From UBA1413 sp037447215 (GTDB lineage Bacteria > Bacteroidota > Bacteroidia > Bacteroidales > Prolixibacteraceae), in the NCBI GenBank assembly GCA_037447215.1, contig JBBIHB010000007.1, positions 44,314 to 108,313 on the forward strand: DNA of 64,000 nucleotides, written 5' to 3'. The notes under the pieces are model-generated. The model ran no database searches. It saw only the letters and a list, made by a program, of their open reading frames with translations, and was not told the DNA's origin. Position numbers and translations under genes: made by a program. How positions within the stretch are numbered: position 1 is the stretch's first letter; every line of letters begins with the position of its first letter. Positions 43,218 through 52,319 of the stretch are shown here, one piece after another.

Positions 43218-45180
43218 TCAAAGGCAGGTATAAAGGTCAGTTAATTCGATCCCTATTACCAAACCTTCGCCGAAGGTTGCATAAACCCGGTTGTTGCCAG
43301 TGTAGTGCAAATTATTGGCAGAAGAAATCCCTGCCTTGTATCTCCAGTCGGTTTGTTGGCTTTCGGCGTTCAACCCGATTATTGTTCCCTCGCGTGTTGA
43401 AATAATAACCTGGTTTCCGAATGGGAGGACCGGGCAGGGCGAGTGTTCATATCCAAACCCTGCATCTGTAATCCAAAGCGGGGTGAAGGTTTGGTGAATG
43501 GTTGAAATAGCCACTACAGAATCGTTCATCAGTTTGGCATAAATAACTTTTCCATCAGGGCTCAACCCCATCGATTCACGTACCTGGAAACGGTTGCTCC
43601 TCCATTGTTGTCTACCCTCGCTTAGGGTGAGGGAAGTTGCATAGCGATCAGGAGCAACAATAAATACTTTTTGGTTGGCAATGGCAGGTTTGATATTGGC
43701 CGGCGAAAAAAGGACCTGAGGCCTTCCGTTGTACCATTTCCATTTGAGTTGGCCGGTTTCAGCGTTGAGGCAATACAGATAGGTGTCCCAGGCACCAAAT
43801 ATTACTGAGCCGTTTCCTACCGCGGGAATTCCCTGGATAAGCCCTTCCACTTCATCAAATTTCCAGATGACCGCACCTGTTGCCATATCAATTTTGTAAA
43901 AACCCTTGTTCCCGGCTCCGATATAAAAGACGGAGCCATCACAATAACCTTCGGCAAGGACAGGGCTTCCGGTTTTCACTTCCCATACGGTTTGCCCGTT
44001 TGNNNNNNNNNNGGTTAGGTCCTTGTAAAACTGAAGAAATTCTCGGAAATGATTTTGGATAATCCTTGCCGCTACCTCTTACGTTTGTTATATCAAGGGC
44101 CATTATAGTTCCGTCAACCAACCCGAAAGCTGCAATATTTCCGTTGCAGACCGGGGTGGAATAAACCGGCCCGGCCAGGTGCCTCCGCCATTTTTCTTTT
44201 CCATCAGGGAGGGTCAGGGCTTTAACATGCCCCGATGAATTTCCGAAAAGGATCAGTGTATCGCCCGAAACGCATGGCCCTGCAAATATGGAGGATGAAT
44301 CCTGCCACCTGAATGTCAGCCTTATCCCTGCCGGCAAATCAAAAGGATTATTTTTATGGGAAGGAATGAACGGGATATTTTTTAGCGTATCTGGTTGTAA
44401 GTAATTAAATGCCAGATCAGGTTTTCCGGCTGCATGCCCAACATTTACAGACACTACAATAACTGAATCATTCCGGAGTTCCACCAGGTTGTAGCCGGGT
44501 ATATCTGAATTACGTTCCAGTACCGGTCTGCCCATTATTCCCGGTATCGAATCAAAATTGTACAGGCTCAGCCGGTGGCCATGCCCGCAAAATACCATCC
44601 TACACCCGTATTTTTTCAGAAGTGTGGTAATCTCCTTGTGGTTGCTAAGCGCTTCATTAATTGGATAATGGACAAAAACAAGTAAATTCCGATTTTTGGT
44701 TTTTGAATTTTCAAGTTCGTCATTCATCCAGAGAATGTCTTCACGTTTTACCAGGCCGTCGCCCATTTTCATAAACGGGCCTGTATTGAAGCCAATGAGC
44801 ACGAAGTTTTTATACTTCGCAACAAAACGGTCGTCGCCCCAAAGTTTATTAAATGTCAATCCTGCCGATTCCGACCAATTGGTTTCATGATTTCCCGGGA
44901 TCACATAACAGGGATGCTTTAACCGGTCCAGGGCATGTTTCACGGCCATCAGTTCGGCATCCGACCCCGAATTGGTGAGATCGCCGGTCACGGCCACAAA
45001 ATCGAGAGACAAAAGGTTGATTTCATCAATTATCCGATGAAGGTTGCTGTCGGTGATGCTTCCGGGCGTTACATGAAGGTCAGTCAGATGTACAAAGCTC
45101 AAAGACTTATTGGTTTCTGTTTTTGTGCAGGCTGCCAGATAAAAACCGATAAATATTGCTATAAGTATGGTTAGTTTCAT
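43218..45180 (-). CDS. Lipoprotein with calcineurin phosphoesterase and PQQ-type propeller domains (crosses an N gap)
   Basis: N-terminal part (from 45180): lipobox LAAC (Cys18), then metallophosphatase motifs HLTDLHVT, VAVTGDLTNSG, IPGNHETN and FCGHGHRL. C-terminal part: repeated beta-propeller blades of the PQQ-like kind (VSGDTLILFGNSSGHVKALT, GNGSVIFGAWDTYLYCLNAE). The reading frame changes across the ten Ns at 44003-44012, so one protein of about 650 residues appears as two frames; the gap size is arbitrary. It lies upstream of susC in the same direction and may be the only enzyme of that locus, acting on phosphorylated or sulfated ligand at the surface; this is inference. Confidence 0.85.
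44003..44012. other. Assembly gap (10 N)
   Basis: Ten undetermined bases inside the phosphoesterase/PQQ gene. The frame on either side continues the same protein in different phases, so the true gap length is not ten. Confidence 0.99.
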
Positions 45181-45488
45181 AAATATCTAACTGGTATGAC
45201 AACATTACACATCAAAGTTATGAATTATTAAAATAGCTTAAACCATTCGATATTAATTTTTTTAATGATTTTTATCAATGTTTGTTATCTTTTGTAAATC
45301 ATTAAATATAAGCAAATACCATATATTGTATGACCAATCTTTATCTTTTGGATTGGGATGTAAACTAGAAAGGCAAATACTCAGGATTTAATATCTTGTA
45401 TGATAAAGATATAATATGACATGAATCAGAAAGGAAGTTGTATTTATGAAAATTTTACGAAAATTATTGGTGAAGAAATTAATATATT
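45181..45488. other. Intergenic region upstream of the phosphoesterase gene
   Basis: 308 AT-rich bases, no gene. On the minus strand TAACTTTG (plus 45213-45220) fits the -7 consensus about 33 nt before the phosphoesterase ATG, but no clear -33 element is found at the right distance. Confidence 0.35.
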
Positions 45489-46670
45489 TCAAAACGACCA
45501 CTTCATTTGCAAATATGGCCTGAATAAGCGAAGCTGGCTGCCGCTTTGGTTTACTTGGAAATACTGAGTCAGCAAGGTAAGGTCAAAGTTGGTAATTGCC
45601 GACCATGATACACTAGGCATGATATAAAATCCTTTCAGGTCGGGCATATACATTGCGGCTGCCGATGCCAAAAAAATAGGGGAGACCGGATAATTTAAAC
45701 TTCCGGTAATGGCATATTTTGAAATAAAAATATTGTCGGCGGCCATGGGCTCGGTCATCATCAACAGGTTTGTTTCGCCCGACCGGTTTCCCCCATTGTA
45801 GAGCATTTCAGCGAAACCATACATACCGTTGGAAAAGAGGTAGTCGATCGAAATGGCGGCTACCACTGTTATTGAATCCATTTTGCTGAGGCTGTTGAAA
45901 ATGCTGACTTCGCCCTTAAACCCGCTTTCCCTGATATGGGTTGCCCAACCTGCACCCACCGCTGTCCGGTTTCTGTAATACCCTGCTATAAATTGCAGGT
46001 CGATTCCCTTTGTGTTGAAGGCATACATCATGGCGGCCACCGATTTTCCGGCTTCTCGGGCAGGGTTGATGGCCAGTTCCCACCTGGCCAGTTCGCCGGT
46101 ATAATGTTGAATTCGCAGGGCATCGGCACCTGGGCGCTCTTCATAGTCGAAATCGAAAAAAGAATAGGTGTTGAACAGGTCGTTGGGATTGGAAACCATA
46201 TTGATTCCCCAGTTGATCCGCTGCCTTCCCAAGCGAATTTGCCAGTTTTTGTGGCGCCAGTCGGCATAAAACCGGTCCGAATTGAGGTGCCAGAGATAGT
46301 TCTTCCCCAATGCCGGTACAAATGAGGCATTCACTAAGCCATTGTCGGTCTTCAGCGATTCTTTCAGCAAATCGTGATAATCGGAAACCATACTCCCTGA
46401 GAGTAATCGGTTTCTCACTTCAACCACAAAAAAGAGGTTGTGGCTGTGCGAATACCTGAAATTTAGCCGGTTGTGAAAGATATTGTTGAAGTTTACCTCA
46501 TCTGTCATATTGGTAAAATCGAGCGACGGCAGGGCTTTCAGGTAACCATTAAAGGTGAATGACCTGGCAGGCCTGTTTGCAATGGTTTCAGGCGAATCTT
46601 CCTGTGCCGAAAGGTTTGAAACCGACAGCAGAAAAGCCAAAAACCCTATATATCTGATTATGTGCTGCAT
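45489..46670 (-). CDS. Outer-membrane beta-barrel protein at the end of the ABC export operon
   Basis: About 393 aa from ATG 46670 (an upstream in-frame start at 46718 would run through the ATPase gene). Signal peptide ending SNLSAQ, then aromatic-rich amphipathic strands (FYADWRHKNWQIRLGRQRIN) and a C-terminal Phe (YLQMKWSF), all typical of an outer-membrane barrel. It lies 10 bp after the ATPase gene. In this setting it may accept or transport the operon's cargo. No specific family recognised. Confidence 0.8.
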   Translation of the reverse strand: MQHIIRYIGFLAFLLSVSNLSAQEDSPETIANRPARSFTFNGYLKALPSLDFTNMTDEVNFNNIFHNRLNFRYSHSHNLFFVVEVRNRLLSGSMVSDYHDLLKESLKTDNGLVNASFVPALGKNYLWHLNSDRFYADWRHKNWQIRLGRQRINWGINMVSNPNDLFNTYSFFDFDYEERPGADALRIQHYTGELARWELAINPAREAGKSVAAMMYAFNTKGIDLQFIAGYYRNRTAVGAGWATHIRESGFKGEVSIFNSLSKMDSITVVAAISIDYLFSNGMYGFAEMLYNGGNRSGETNLLMMTEPMAADNIFISKYAITGSLNYPVSPIFLASAAAMYMPDLKGFYIMPSVSWSAITNFDLTLLTQYFQVNQSGSQLRLFRPYLQMKWSF

Positions 46671-46680
46671 GGCAAGTATT

Positions 46681-47370
46681 CTACCTGTCGAAAAATTCAT
46701 CGGAACTGATGGCGCCATCCACCAGTTTTATGACACGCCTTGCCCTGTCGATCACCCGCTGGTCGTGGGTGGAAAAAATAAAGGTGATGTTTTCTTCCTT
46801 ATTCAGTTTAGCCATGATGTCGAGAAGGTTAAAAGCCGACTCTGTATCGAGGTTGGCCGTAGGTTCGTCGGCCAGGATGAATTTTGGCCTCGAAGCCAGC
46901 GCCCTGGCTACAGCTACACGCTGTTGCTGCCCTCCCGACAACTTGTTTGGCCGTACGTTGAGCTTATCATCGAGTCCAACTTCACGAAGCAATTCTTCGG
47001 CGCGTTCGTTCATCTCTTTTTTGCCCATTTTCTGGAGCAGCATAATGAACGAAACATTCTCCTTTGCCGTTAATACAGGTATGAGGTTGTACGACTGGAA
47101 AACAAACCCGATGTTTTTCAGCCTGAAATCGATCAGTTTGCTGTCTTTCAGTCGGGTAATCTCTTCGTTCATAATGAAAATGTGGCCTTCGGTAGGTTTG
47201 TCGAGGCCTCCAAGCAGGTTGAGCAGTGTGGTTTTTCCACTACCCGATGGCCCTACTATCGCAGTGAATTCGCCTTCTCCGAATTCGGCGCTCACGTTGT
47301 TTAATGCCCTCACCGGCAAATGTTTGGAATTATAGATTTTTGAAATATTTACGGTTCTGATGATTGCCAT
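46681..47370 (-). CDS. ABC transporter ATP-binding protein, LolD/MacB type
   Basis: 229 aa. Walker A GPSGSGKTT (about 39-47), Q-loop FVFQSYNLIPVL, signature LSGGQQQRVAVARAL, Walker B FILADEPTANLD and switch FSTHD. The LolD/MacB-type ATPase powers FtsX-fold permeases that move lipoproteins or hydrophobic cargo out of the inner membrane. It follows the second permease gene by 45 bp and completes the complex with the two permeases. Confidence 0.95.
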   Translation of the reverse strand: MAIIRTVNISKIYNSKHLPVRALNNVSAEFGEGEFTAIVGPSGSGKTTLLNLLGGLDKPTEGHIFIMNEEITRLKDSKLIDFRLKNIGFVFQSYNLIPVLTAKENVSFIMLLQKMGKKEMNERAEELLREVGLDDKLNVRPNKLSGGQQQRVAVARALASRPKFILADEPTANLDTESAFNLLDIMAKLNKEENITFIFSTHDQRVIDRARRVIKLVDGAISSDEFFDR

Positions 47371-47415
47371 AACTGTAATTTTTTAATGTTCAACGATTTT
47401 AATCTTTGATTTTGC

Positions 47416-48642
47416 TTATTCTCTCCTGACGGCATCGGCCGGATTCAGTTTCAGGGCTTTATATGCCGGGTAAACCGATGCCAGAAAGGAGGTTATAAGC
47501 ACCAGAATAGCCAGGTAGAGGTAATAGGAATTATCAAGGCTGGGATAAATTATCGGTTCAAAACCAAAATCCGAAAATGCATCGGCCCCGAAACCAGTCA
47601 GGTCCACACCGGTGCGGTTTGTTGAGTTCACCGTCAGTGCACCTAGTGTTGAGCCGAACACAGCGCCCGAAATAACCAGGAATGTGGTTTCGAGTAGGAT
47701 CATCATAAATACCCGCTTTTTGCTCATGCCTACCGAAATTAATACCCCGAGTTCACGGGTGCGTTCGAAGATGGTCATCAGCATGGTGTTCAGCAATCCG
47801 AAGGCCAGCGCCATCAGTATAATGATCAGCAGGATCATCATCATCAAACCGGTGAATTCGTTCATAAAGCTCAGGTCGGGCGATATTTCGGCCCATGTGC
47901 GGATTTCATTTCCGGCGAATTCCCTTTGCAGTTCGTCTCTGAAAGCGGAAACATCGTCTAAATTGTGCAATAAAATGGCCACCTCATTTACCACTTCACC
48001 TTTACCAAGGAGCGATATAAGGTCACTTTTTTTGACATACACGTTCCGTTCGTCGTTGGCCGTGTTAGAGGTGCGGTAAATGCCGCAAACCCGGAAGGAG
48101 GCCGAAGTTATTTCACCGTGGATGTCCTGAAAGGTTAAAACAATTCGGTTACCTGTACTGATTTTCATCTTTTCGGCAAGCTTTGCCCCGATCAGGATAG
48201 GGTTCCGGCTGACCGATACAAAATAGTCGCCTTCAAAAACGGCCTCTTTAAAACTGGTGGTCCGGTTTTCCTGCTCCGGATGGATGCCAAATATTTCGAC
48301 ACCCGAAGTCATGGAGGCGTTGGCAATCATGCCGTTTGCAATGGTTCGTGCCGAAAAGGCCGATACTTTCTCGCTGGTTTCAAGCTTTGCCATAAGTGCT
48401 TCGTGGCCCATCACTTCAAATTCAGTCTGGTTTTCCCTGATAAATTCGGGATGGTGAACCTGTATATGCGAAACCTGGTTTTTGATGGTCGTAACAAATT
48501 TCTGTTCGATCATACCTGTCATGAGCGCTGTGGAAAATGTGCCGCCCCACAACCCGCAGCCAATAGCCAGTATGATGACTATGCTGCGTGCTTTGTTGCG
48601 CCACACATTCCGCCATGATATTTTAAGCAATGTCCTCATCAT
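47416..48642 (-). CDS. ABC transporter permease, FtsX/LolE-like
   Basis: 408 aa. N-terminal membrane helix (SIVIILAIGCGLWGG), a periplasmic MacB_PCD domain of about 220 residues, then three helices of the FtsX domain (MMMILLIIILMALAFGLLNT; RELGVLISVGMSKKRVFMMI). ATG at 48642 follows the first permease by 3 bp. The two permeases probably form a heterodimer. Cargo unknown. Confidence 0.92.
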   Translation of the reverse strand: MMRTLLKISWRNVWRNKARSIVIILAIGCGLWGGTFSTALMTGMIEQKFVTTIKNQVSHIQVHHPEFIRENQTEFEVMGHEALMAKLETSEKVSAFSARTIANGMIANASMTSGVEIFGIHPEQENRTTSFKEAVFEGDYFVSVSRNPILIGAKLAEKMKISTGNRIVLTFQDIHGEITSASFRVCGIYRTSNTANDERNVYVKKSDLISLLGKGEVVNEVAILLHNLDDVSAFRDELQREFAGNEIRTWAEISPDLSFMNEFTGLMMMILLIIILMALAFGLLNTMLMTIFERTRELGVLISVGMSKKRVFMMILLETTFLVISGAVFGSTLGALTVNSTNRTGVDLTGFGADAFSDFGFEPIIYPSLDNSYYLYLAILVLITSFLASVYPAYKALKLNPADAVRRE

Positions 48643-48645
48643 TTT

Positions 48646-49869
48646 TTATTTTGCGCCTTCTACAACTTTAAGCCTGAATACCTTGTAAACCGGGAATAAC
48701 CCTATAATCAAGGCAAGGAGAAATACGATAATAATCTGGTTGATGAAAATTTCGGGAGTCACCGATGTAGGCATCACCGCCTCAAACCCGTATTCAAGGA
48801 TAAGTTCTTCCATTTCACCTTTCAATGGAATCGGGTTTATATTGAAATAGAGCAGGATTGGATATGTTATCACGGTACCGATAACCACGCCGATAAAACT
48901 CATTAACAGGGTTTCGAAGAAGCAGACAATGGCCAGTTGGTAACGTTTCATTCCAATCGAAATGAGCATGGAAAACTCTTTAATCCTTTCGAGCATCATG
49001 GTGAGCACGGTGCCAAACAAACCAAACCCAATCACCAAATAGAGGATATAAATGATCATTTTGCTTCCGGCCATATCCATTTTCATCAGCTTCAGCAGGT
49101 CGCGGAGCATATGCTGCCAGTTCCAGGCCACATACCATTCGCGGTCGAGGTTTAGGTTGAGGGCGTTGGTGAGCCGGTTGGTCTGCAAAGGATTCACCGG
49201 CATCACAATCAGGGAGGTTACACGGTTATCGGCTCCATAAAGCCATTGTGCCGCCCCGATGGGCATATAAACGGCATTATTGTTCAAATCAGGTACCGAC
49301 AGCTTTGCAATGCCTTTCACCGGGAACATGCCGGCGGCACTGGCTCCCTGAAAGCCCTGGCCGATAAGGATCAGCGTATCGCCAACGCCAAGTCCGAGAA
49401 TATCCGCTAATCCTGCAGCGAGCATCACCGCCTGGTCGTCGTCTTTCAAAAAATCCCCCTTAATCAGTTTTTCCGACAGGTTGTTGAAGCGGTCCTCACT
49501 TTCGGGGTCGATGCCCATGATTAATGTACCCCGGGTGCGGTTTTCGGTGGCTGCCAGCGCAAAATTCTGAATTCGTGGAACGGTATATTCAATGTCGCAG
49601 CTGAATTCGGCCAGCTTTGCATTCAGCGCCTCGTCGAACAACATGGCATTGTCGATCGATGGTTCTTCGTCATAAAGCACATCCTGTATCTGGATATAAC
49701 CGGTGCTGAATTTCACCATATTATCTATCATCAATTCGTAGGAGCCCCGCTCAAACGAGTCGGCTGCAATGGCAAATAGCACTGCAAACAAAATTGATGC
49801 GATGTTGATAAACGATCGCCGCTTGTTTCGCCAGATGTTTCGCCAGGCCAATGTTATAAATGTCTTCAT
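48646..49869 (-). CDS. ABC transporter permease, FtsX/LolC-like
   Basis: 407 aa, the same layout as the next gene: an N-terminal helix (SFINIASILFAVLFAIAADS), a periplasmic domain and a C-terminal three-helix FtsX domain (LVIGFGLFGTVLTMMLERIK, then EFSMLISIGMKR). It starts 9 bp after the LolA-like gene. Together with the neighbour it makes a MacB/Lol-type export complex. Confidence 0.92.
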   Translation of the reverse strand: MKTFITLAWRNIWRNKRRSFINIASILFAVLFAIAADSFERGSYELMIDNMVKFSTGYIQIQDVLYDEEPSIDNAMLFDEALNAKLAEFSCDIEYTVPRIQNFALAATENRTRGTLIMGIDPESEDRFNNLSEKLIKGDFLKDDDQAVMLAAGLADILGLGVGDTLILIGQGFQGASAAGMFPVKGIAKLSVPDLNNNAVYMPIGAAQWLYGADNRVTSLIVMPVNPLQTNRLTNALNLNLDREWYVAWNWQHMLRDLLKLMKMDMAGSKMIIYILYLVIGFGLFGTVLTMMLERIKEFSMLISIGMKRYQLAIVCFFETLLMSFIGVVIGTVITYPILLYFNINPIPLKGEMEELILEYGFEAVMPTSVTPEIFINQIIIVFLLALIIGLFPVYKVFRLKVVEGAK

Positions 49870-49878
49870 TGGTTTGTA

Positions 49879-50652
49879 TTATCTGATGTTCTTCAGGTTT
49901 TGTACAGAGAAAAAGCTCTCTTCGATGGGCATATTGAACTTTGCTTCAGCATAGCGGATCACGGTTTTCTGGTTGGGCTTGTCGGCCGGAACCATCTCCA
50001 TCAAGGTAGGGATGGTACGGCCTCCCATTGGTTTTACTTCTGAAAAAAGCAGGGTGGAAACCATATCTCCATCTTCGTCGAAGTTCTCAATTTTAAGCTG
50101 GATATAGTGCTGTTTGTCTATCCACAGCAGTACTTTGCCATACACTATCGACGATTCGGGTTTGGGAATAAGCTCCATCACCCAGCAGTTGCGGGCCTGA
50201 TAAACTTCTTCACGGAGTATGGAGTGCCGATAATCGGCGATGGTGGAACTTTCGCGCACCAGGTCGTCGTTCGAAAAATCGCTGCCCATCCATGATTGCG
50301 ACATCATCGAAGGGGGCATTTTTATCATGCGGTCGATGTTGGGCACATAGTTCCAGATTTCTTTCAGCCGCTTCAGGAAAGCTGTACCCTTATCCCGGGC
50401 AGGTGCGGTAATCAGGATCAGCGAGTAATCCTCGCCTTTGGTCCATGTTTTCATCGTTACGTCGCGGGTGTAGCGGGGCCTCACGGTGGTCATGGTCATC
50501 TCGAAGTAAGAAGTTGCGCCCCGCATCTTGTCTTCCATTTTTTCGATAATCTGCCGGGCGGTTTCCTGTGCTTTGCCGGGGCTGGGTACAAAGATTACCA
50601 GCATGAAAACAAGGAGGCAGATTTTGGCTTTTGAAATTTTAATTGTTTCCAT
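49879..50652 (-). CDS. Outer-membrane lipoprotein-sorting (LolA-like) protein
   Basis: 257 aa. Signal peptide (residues 1-28, ending GKAQE), then the LolA-like fold of the group annotated outer-membrane lipoprotein-sorting protein: ATSYFEMTMTTVRPRYTRDV, WNYVPNIDRMIKMPPSMMSQ and WMGSDFSNDDLVRES. It may carry lipid or lipoprotein across the periplasm from the permeases to the outer membrane. It lies 70 bp after the TetR gene, in the same direction. Confidence 0.9.
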   Translation of the reverse strand: METIKISKAKICLLVFMLVIFVPSPGKAQETARQIIEKMEDKMRGATSYFEMTMTTVRPRYTRDVTMKTWTKGEDYSLILITAPARDKGTAFLKRLKEIWNYVPNIDRMIKMPPSMMSQSWMGSDFSNDDLVRESSTIADYRHSILREEVYQARNCWVMELIPKPESSIVYGKVLLWIDKQHYIQLKIENFDEDGDMVSTLLFSEVKPMGGRTIPTLMEMVPADKPNQKTVIRYAEAKFNMPIEESFFSVQNLKNIR

Positions 50653-50722
50653 GGCTTTGAAATTTTTAGTTTTTAAAATTATCAGTTTATGATTTATGCT
50701 GAAATATTTTATATTGAACCAG

Positions 50723-51364
50723 TTATTTCTTTTTGTGAATGACGGGTTTCAGGCTGTGGACCAGATCGAGCTTTTCCCGGATAAACATCGATTTAATCCG
50801 GTTCAGCAGCATAGCTGTACTTTCATCGGTAAAAATTTCGGGACTCAAAACATAGATGAGCGAGAACCCTTTGATGATGGTGTTGAACAGCAGGAACTCC
50901 TCTTCGGGATTTTCGAAGCGGTCGGCAAAATAGTTCCAGAGCAGGTTGCGGTGTTCGATCATGGTACCTGCATTGTGAAGCTTTGAAACAATGAGTTGGA
51001 GCACATCGGGCTGCATAGAGAGTTGAAAAAACAAAAGCCAGTAGCTGTGTTTTTCACTTAACGAGCGGGTAAGCGCCCCGAAAAAGGAATCCATTTCTTC
51101 GTTGGTTATCTGGTTATCGAAATTGGGGTTGAGTAGGGTACCCAGCAATCTTAAATAGTCGTCGAACAATGAGAGCAGCAACTCCTCCTTGCTTTCGAAA
51201 TAGTTGTACATCAGCCCCTTTGAAATACCGGCCTCTTTGGCAATGGTACTGATGGAAGTAGCCTGGTACCCGTTTGCCGAAAAGAGCCTTAATGCTGTGG
51301 TTTTAAGCAATTCCTGTTTCTCTGTTCTGATCTCTTCGTATTGTTTTGCCGAACGTGGTGACAT
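50723..51364 (-). CDS. TetR-family transcriptional regulator
   Basis: 213 aa. N-terminal helix-turn-helix (TTALRLFSANGYQATSISTI, then AKEAGISKGLMYNYFESKEE) and a helical ligand domain with no clear specificity. First gene of the operon tetR-lolA-like-permease-permease-ATPase-barrel. A near-palindromic operator lies 15 bp before its ATG, directly downstream of the promoter -7 box, so it should repress itself and the operon. Confidence 0.93.
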   Translation of the reverse strand: MSPRSAKQYEEIRTEKQELLKTTALRLFSANGYQATSISTIAKEAGISKGLMYNYFESKEELLLSLFDDYLRLLGTLLNPNFDNQITNEEMDSFFGALTRSLSEKHSYWLLFFQLSMQPDVLQLIVSKLHNAGTMIEHRNLLWNYFADRFENPEEEFLLFNTIIKGFSLIYVLSPEIFTDESTAMLLNRIKSMFIREKLDLVHSLKPVIHKKK

Positions 51365-51379
51365 AATTTTATAATTTTA

Positions 51380-51427
51380 TGACTGAACGGTCGGTCAAAA
51401 ATAGAATCTATTTTTTATTTGTGCAAA
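51380..51427 (-). promoter_or_regulatory. Promoter and TetR-type operator of the export operon
   Basis: On the minus strand, TTTG (plus 51424-51427), 20 nt, then TATTTTTG (plus 51396-51403) match the Bacteroidota -33/-7 elements. The palindrome TGACTGAACGGTCGGTCA (51380-51397; 14 of 18 positions symmetric) overlaps the last bases of the -7 box, the position of a repressor site. The tetR start codon is 15 bp further on. Confidence 0.75.
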
Positions 51428-51511
51428 TATTTTTTTGTTTTTTTTGAATGAGTATAGCTTTTTAGGGTTTATTACCAGGTTATTTGTTTGAAAAATTTTT
51501 TGATTCAAATG

Positions 51512-51859
51512 TTATTTAGAATTTATCATAAAGATTTCAAAGCAACCATAATTACTGTCATTTATAAACTTGATAATGTCTTCATTATAATTTAGAAGTA
51601 TTTCCGCTATGGATTGTGTTTTCAGATTTCCTGTTCTTATCCAAATGATTTTTGGAGGAAATCCAAATAAAGAGCTCAAATCATTAAAATCTGAGTCTTG
51701 AGTAACAATAATAAAATCATTTGATTTTGCATACTCCCATATTTCCCTGTCTGGAGCATTTGTCAATCCCTCATTCTTTACTGTGGTAGAACCAAAATAT
51801 TTCTCAGGAATAAGGTTTAAAATCCTATGTGAAACATTTTGATCAAACAAGAATTTCAT
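51512..51859 (-). CDS. DUF5615 PIN-like toxin
   Basis: 115 aa. Begins MKFLFDQNVSHRILNL with the acidic residue of the PIN-like fold (Asp6), then DREIWEYAKSNDFIIVTQDSDF (further Asp residues) and PPKIIWIRTGN, the pattern of DUF5615 proteins. These are predicted ribonucleases of toxin-antitoxin systems. Its ATG overlaps the DUF433 stop (ATGA). Confidence 0.9.
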   Translation of the reverse strand: MKFLFDQNVSHRILNLIPEKYFGSTTVKNEGLTNAPDREIWEYAKSNDFIIVTQDSDFNDLSSLFGFPPKIIWIRTGNLKTQSIAEILLNYNEDIIKFINDSNYGCFEIFMINSK

Positions 51860-52083
51860 ACAGCAATTTGATATATTTTATTTTCCCTATCAGCTGCATA
51901 ACTGAGAACAGCATAAATATCCGTCTCGGTCAACTCGTCAAAATCATCCAAAATATCTTGAACTGTCATGCCTGCAGCCAGCCAACCAAGAATATCACTA
52001 ACAGTAATTCTCATCCCCCGGATACAGGGTTTTCCTCCTCGTTTCCCCGGTTCTATGGTTATTATTTGCTTATAATCTATCAT
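51856..52083 (-). CDS. DUF433 antitoxin
   Basis: About 75 aa from ATG 52083; the longer open frame to 52185 adds an atypical Cys-rich leader and is rejected. The sequence TIEPGKRGGKPCIRGMRITV, then SDILGWLAAGMTVQDILDDF, is the DUF433 helix-turn-helix-like fold that neutralises DUF5615 toxins. The two genes overlap by four bases. Confidence 0.9.
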   Translation of the reverse strand: MIDYKQIITIEPGKRGGKPCIRGMRITVSDILGWLAAGMTVQDILDDFDELTETDIYAVLSYAADRENKIYQIAV

Positions 52084-52297
52084 ATCAAAAATATTTTTAT
52101 AAAAATACGATTTTATACAACAAATTGTTGTTTCTCCGAAGCATATTAAACTCCAGTAGTGGCATACCCTGAGAAAAACTTCCACCTATTACCATTGCGA
52201 AAATTGTTAGCGAAACGAAGCAATCTCTTAATCATCCCAGCTTTTCCCTAAACTCTAATGAAAATATTCCTATCTTGGAAACCTATTTTTCAACCAT

Positions 52298-52313
52298 AAA
52301 AAAAAAAAAAAAA
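52298..52313. repeat. Homopolymer of 16 A upstream of tldD
   Basis: Sixteen A residues 6 bp before the chosen tldD start. A TTG start at 52275 would read through it as a run of Lys codons. Such tracts are prone to slippage and to sequence error. Confidence 0.9.
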
Positions 52314-52319
52314 CCAAAA

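Noticed and set aside
46709..47335. 208-aa plus-strand frame in the ABC ATPase gene
   Set aside because: Exact antisense of the ATPase with Walker and signature motifs on the minus strand.
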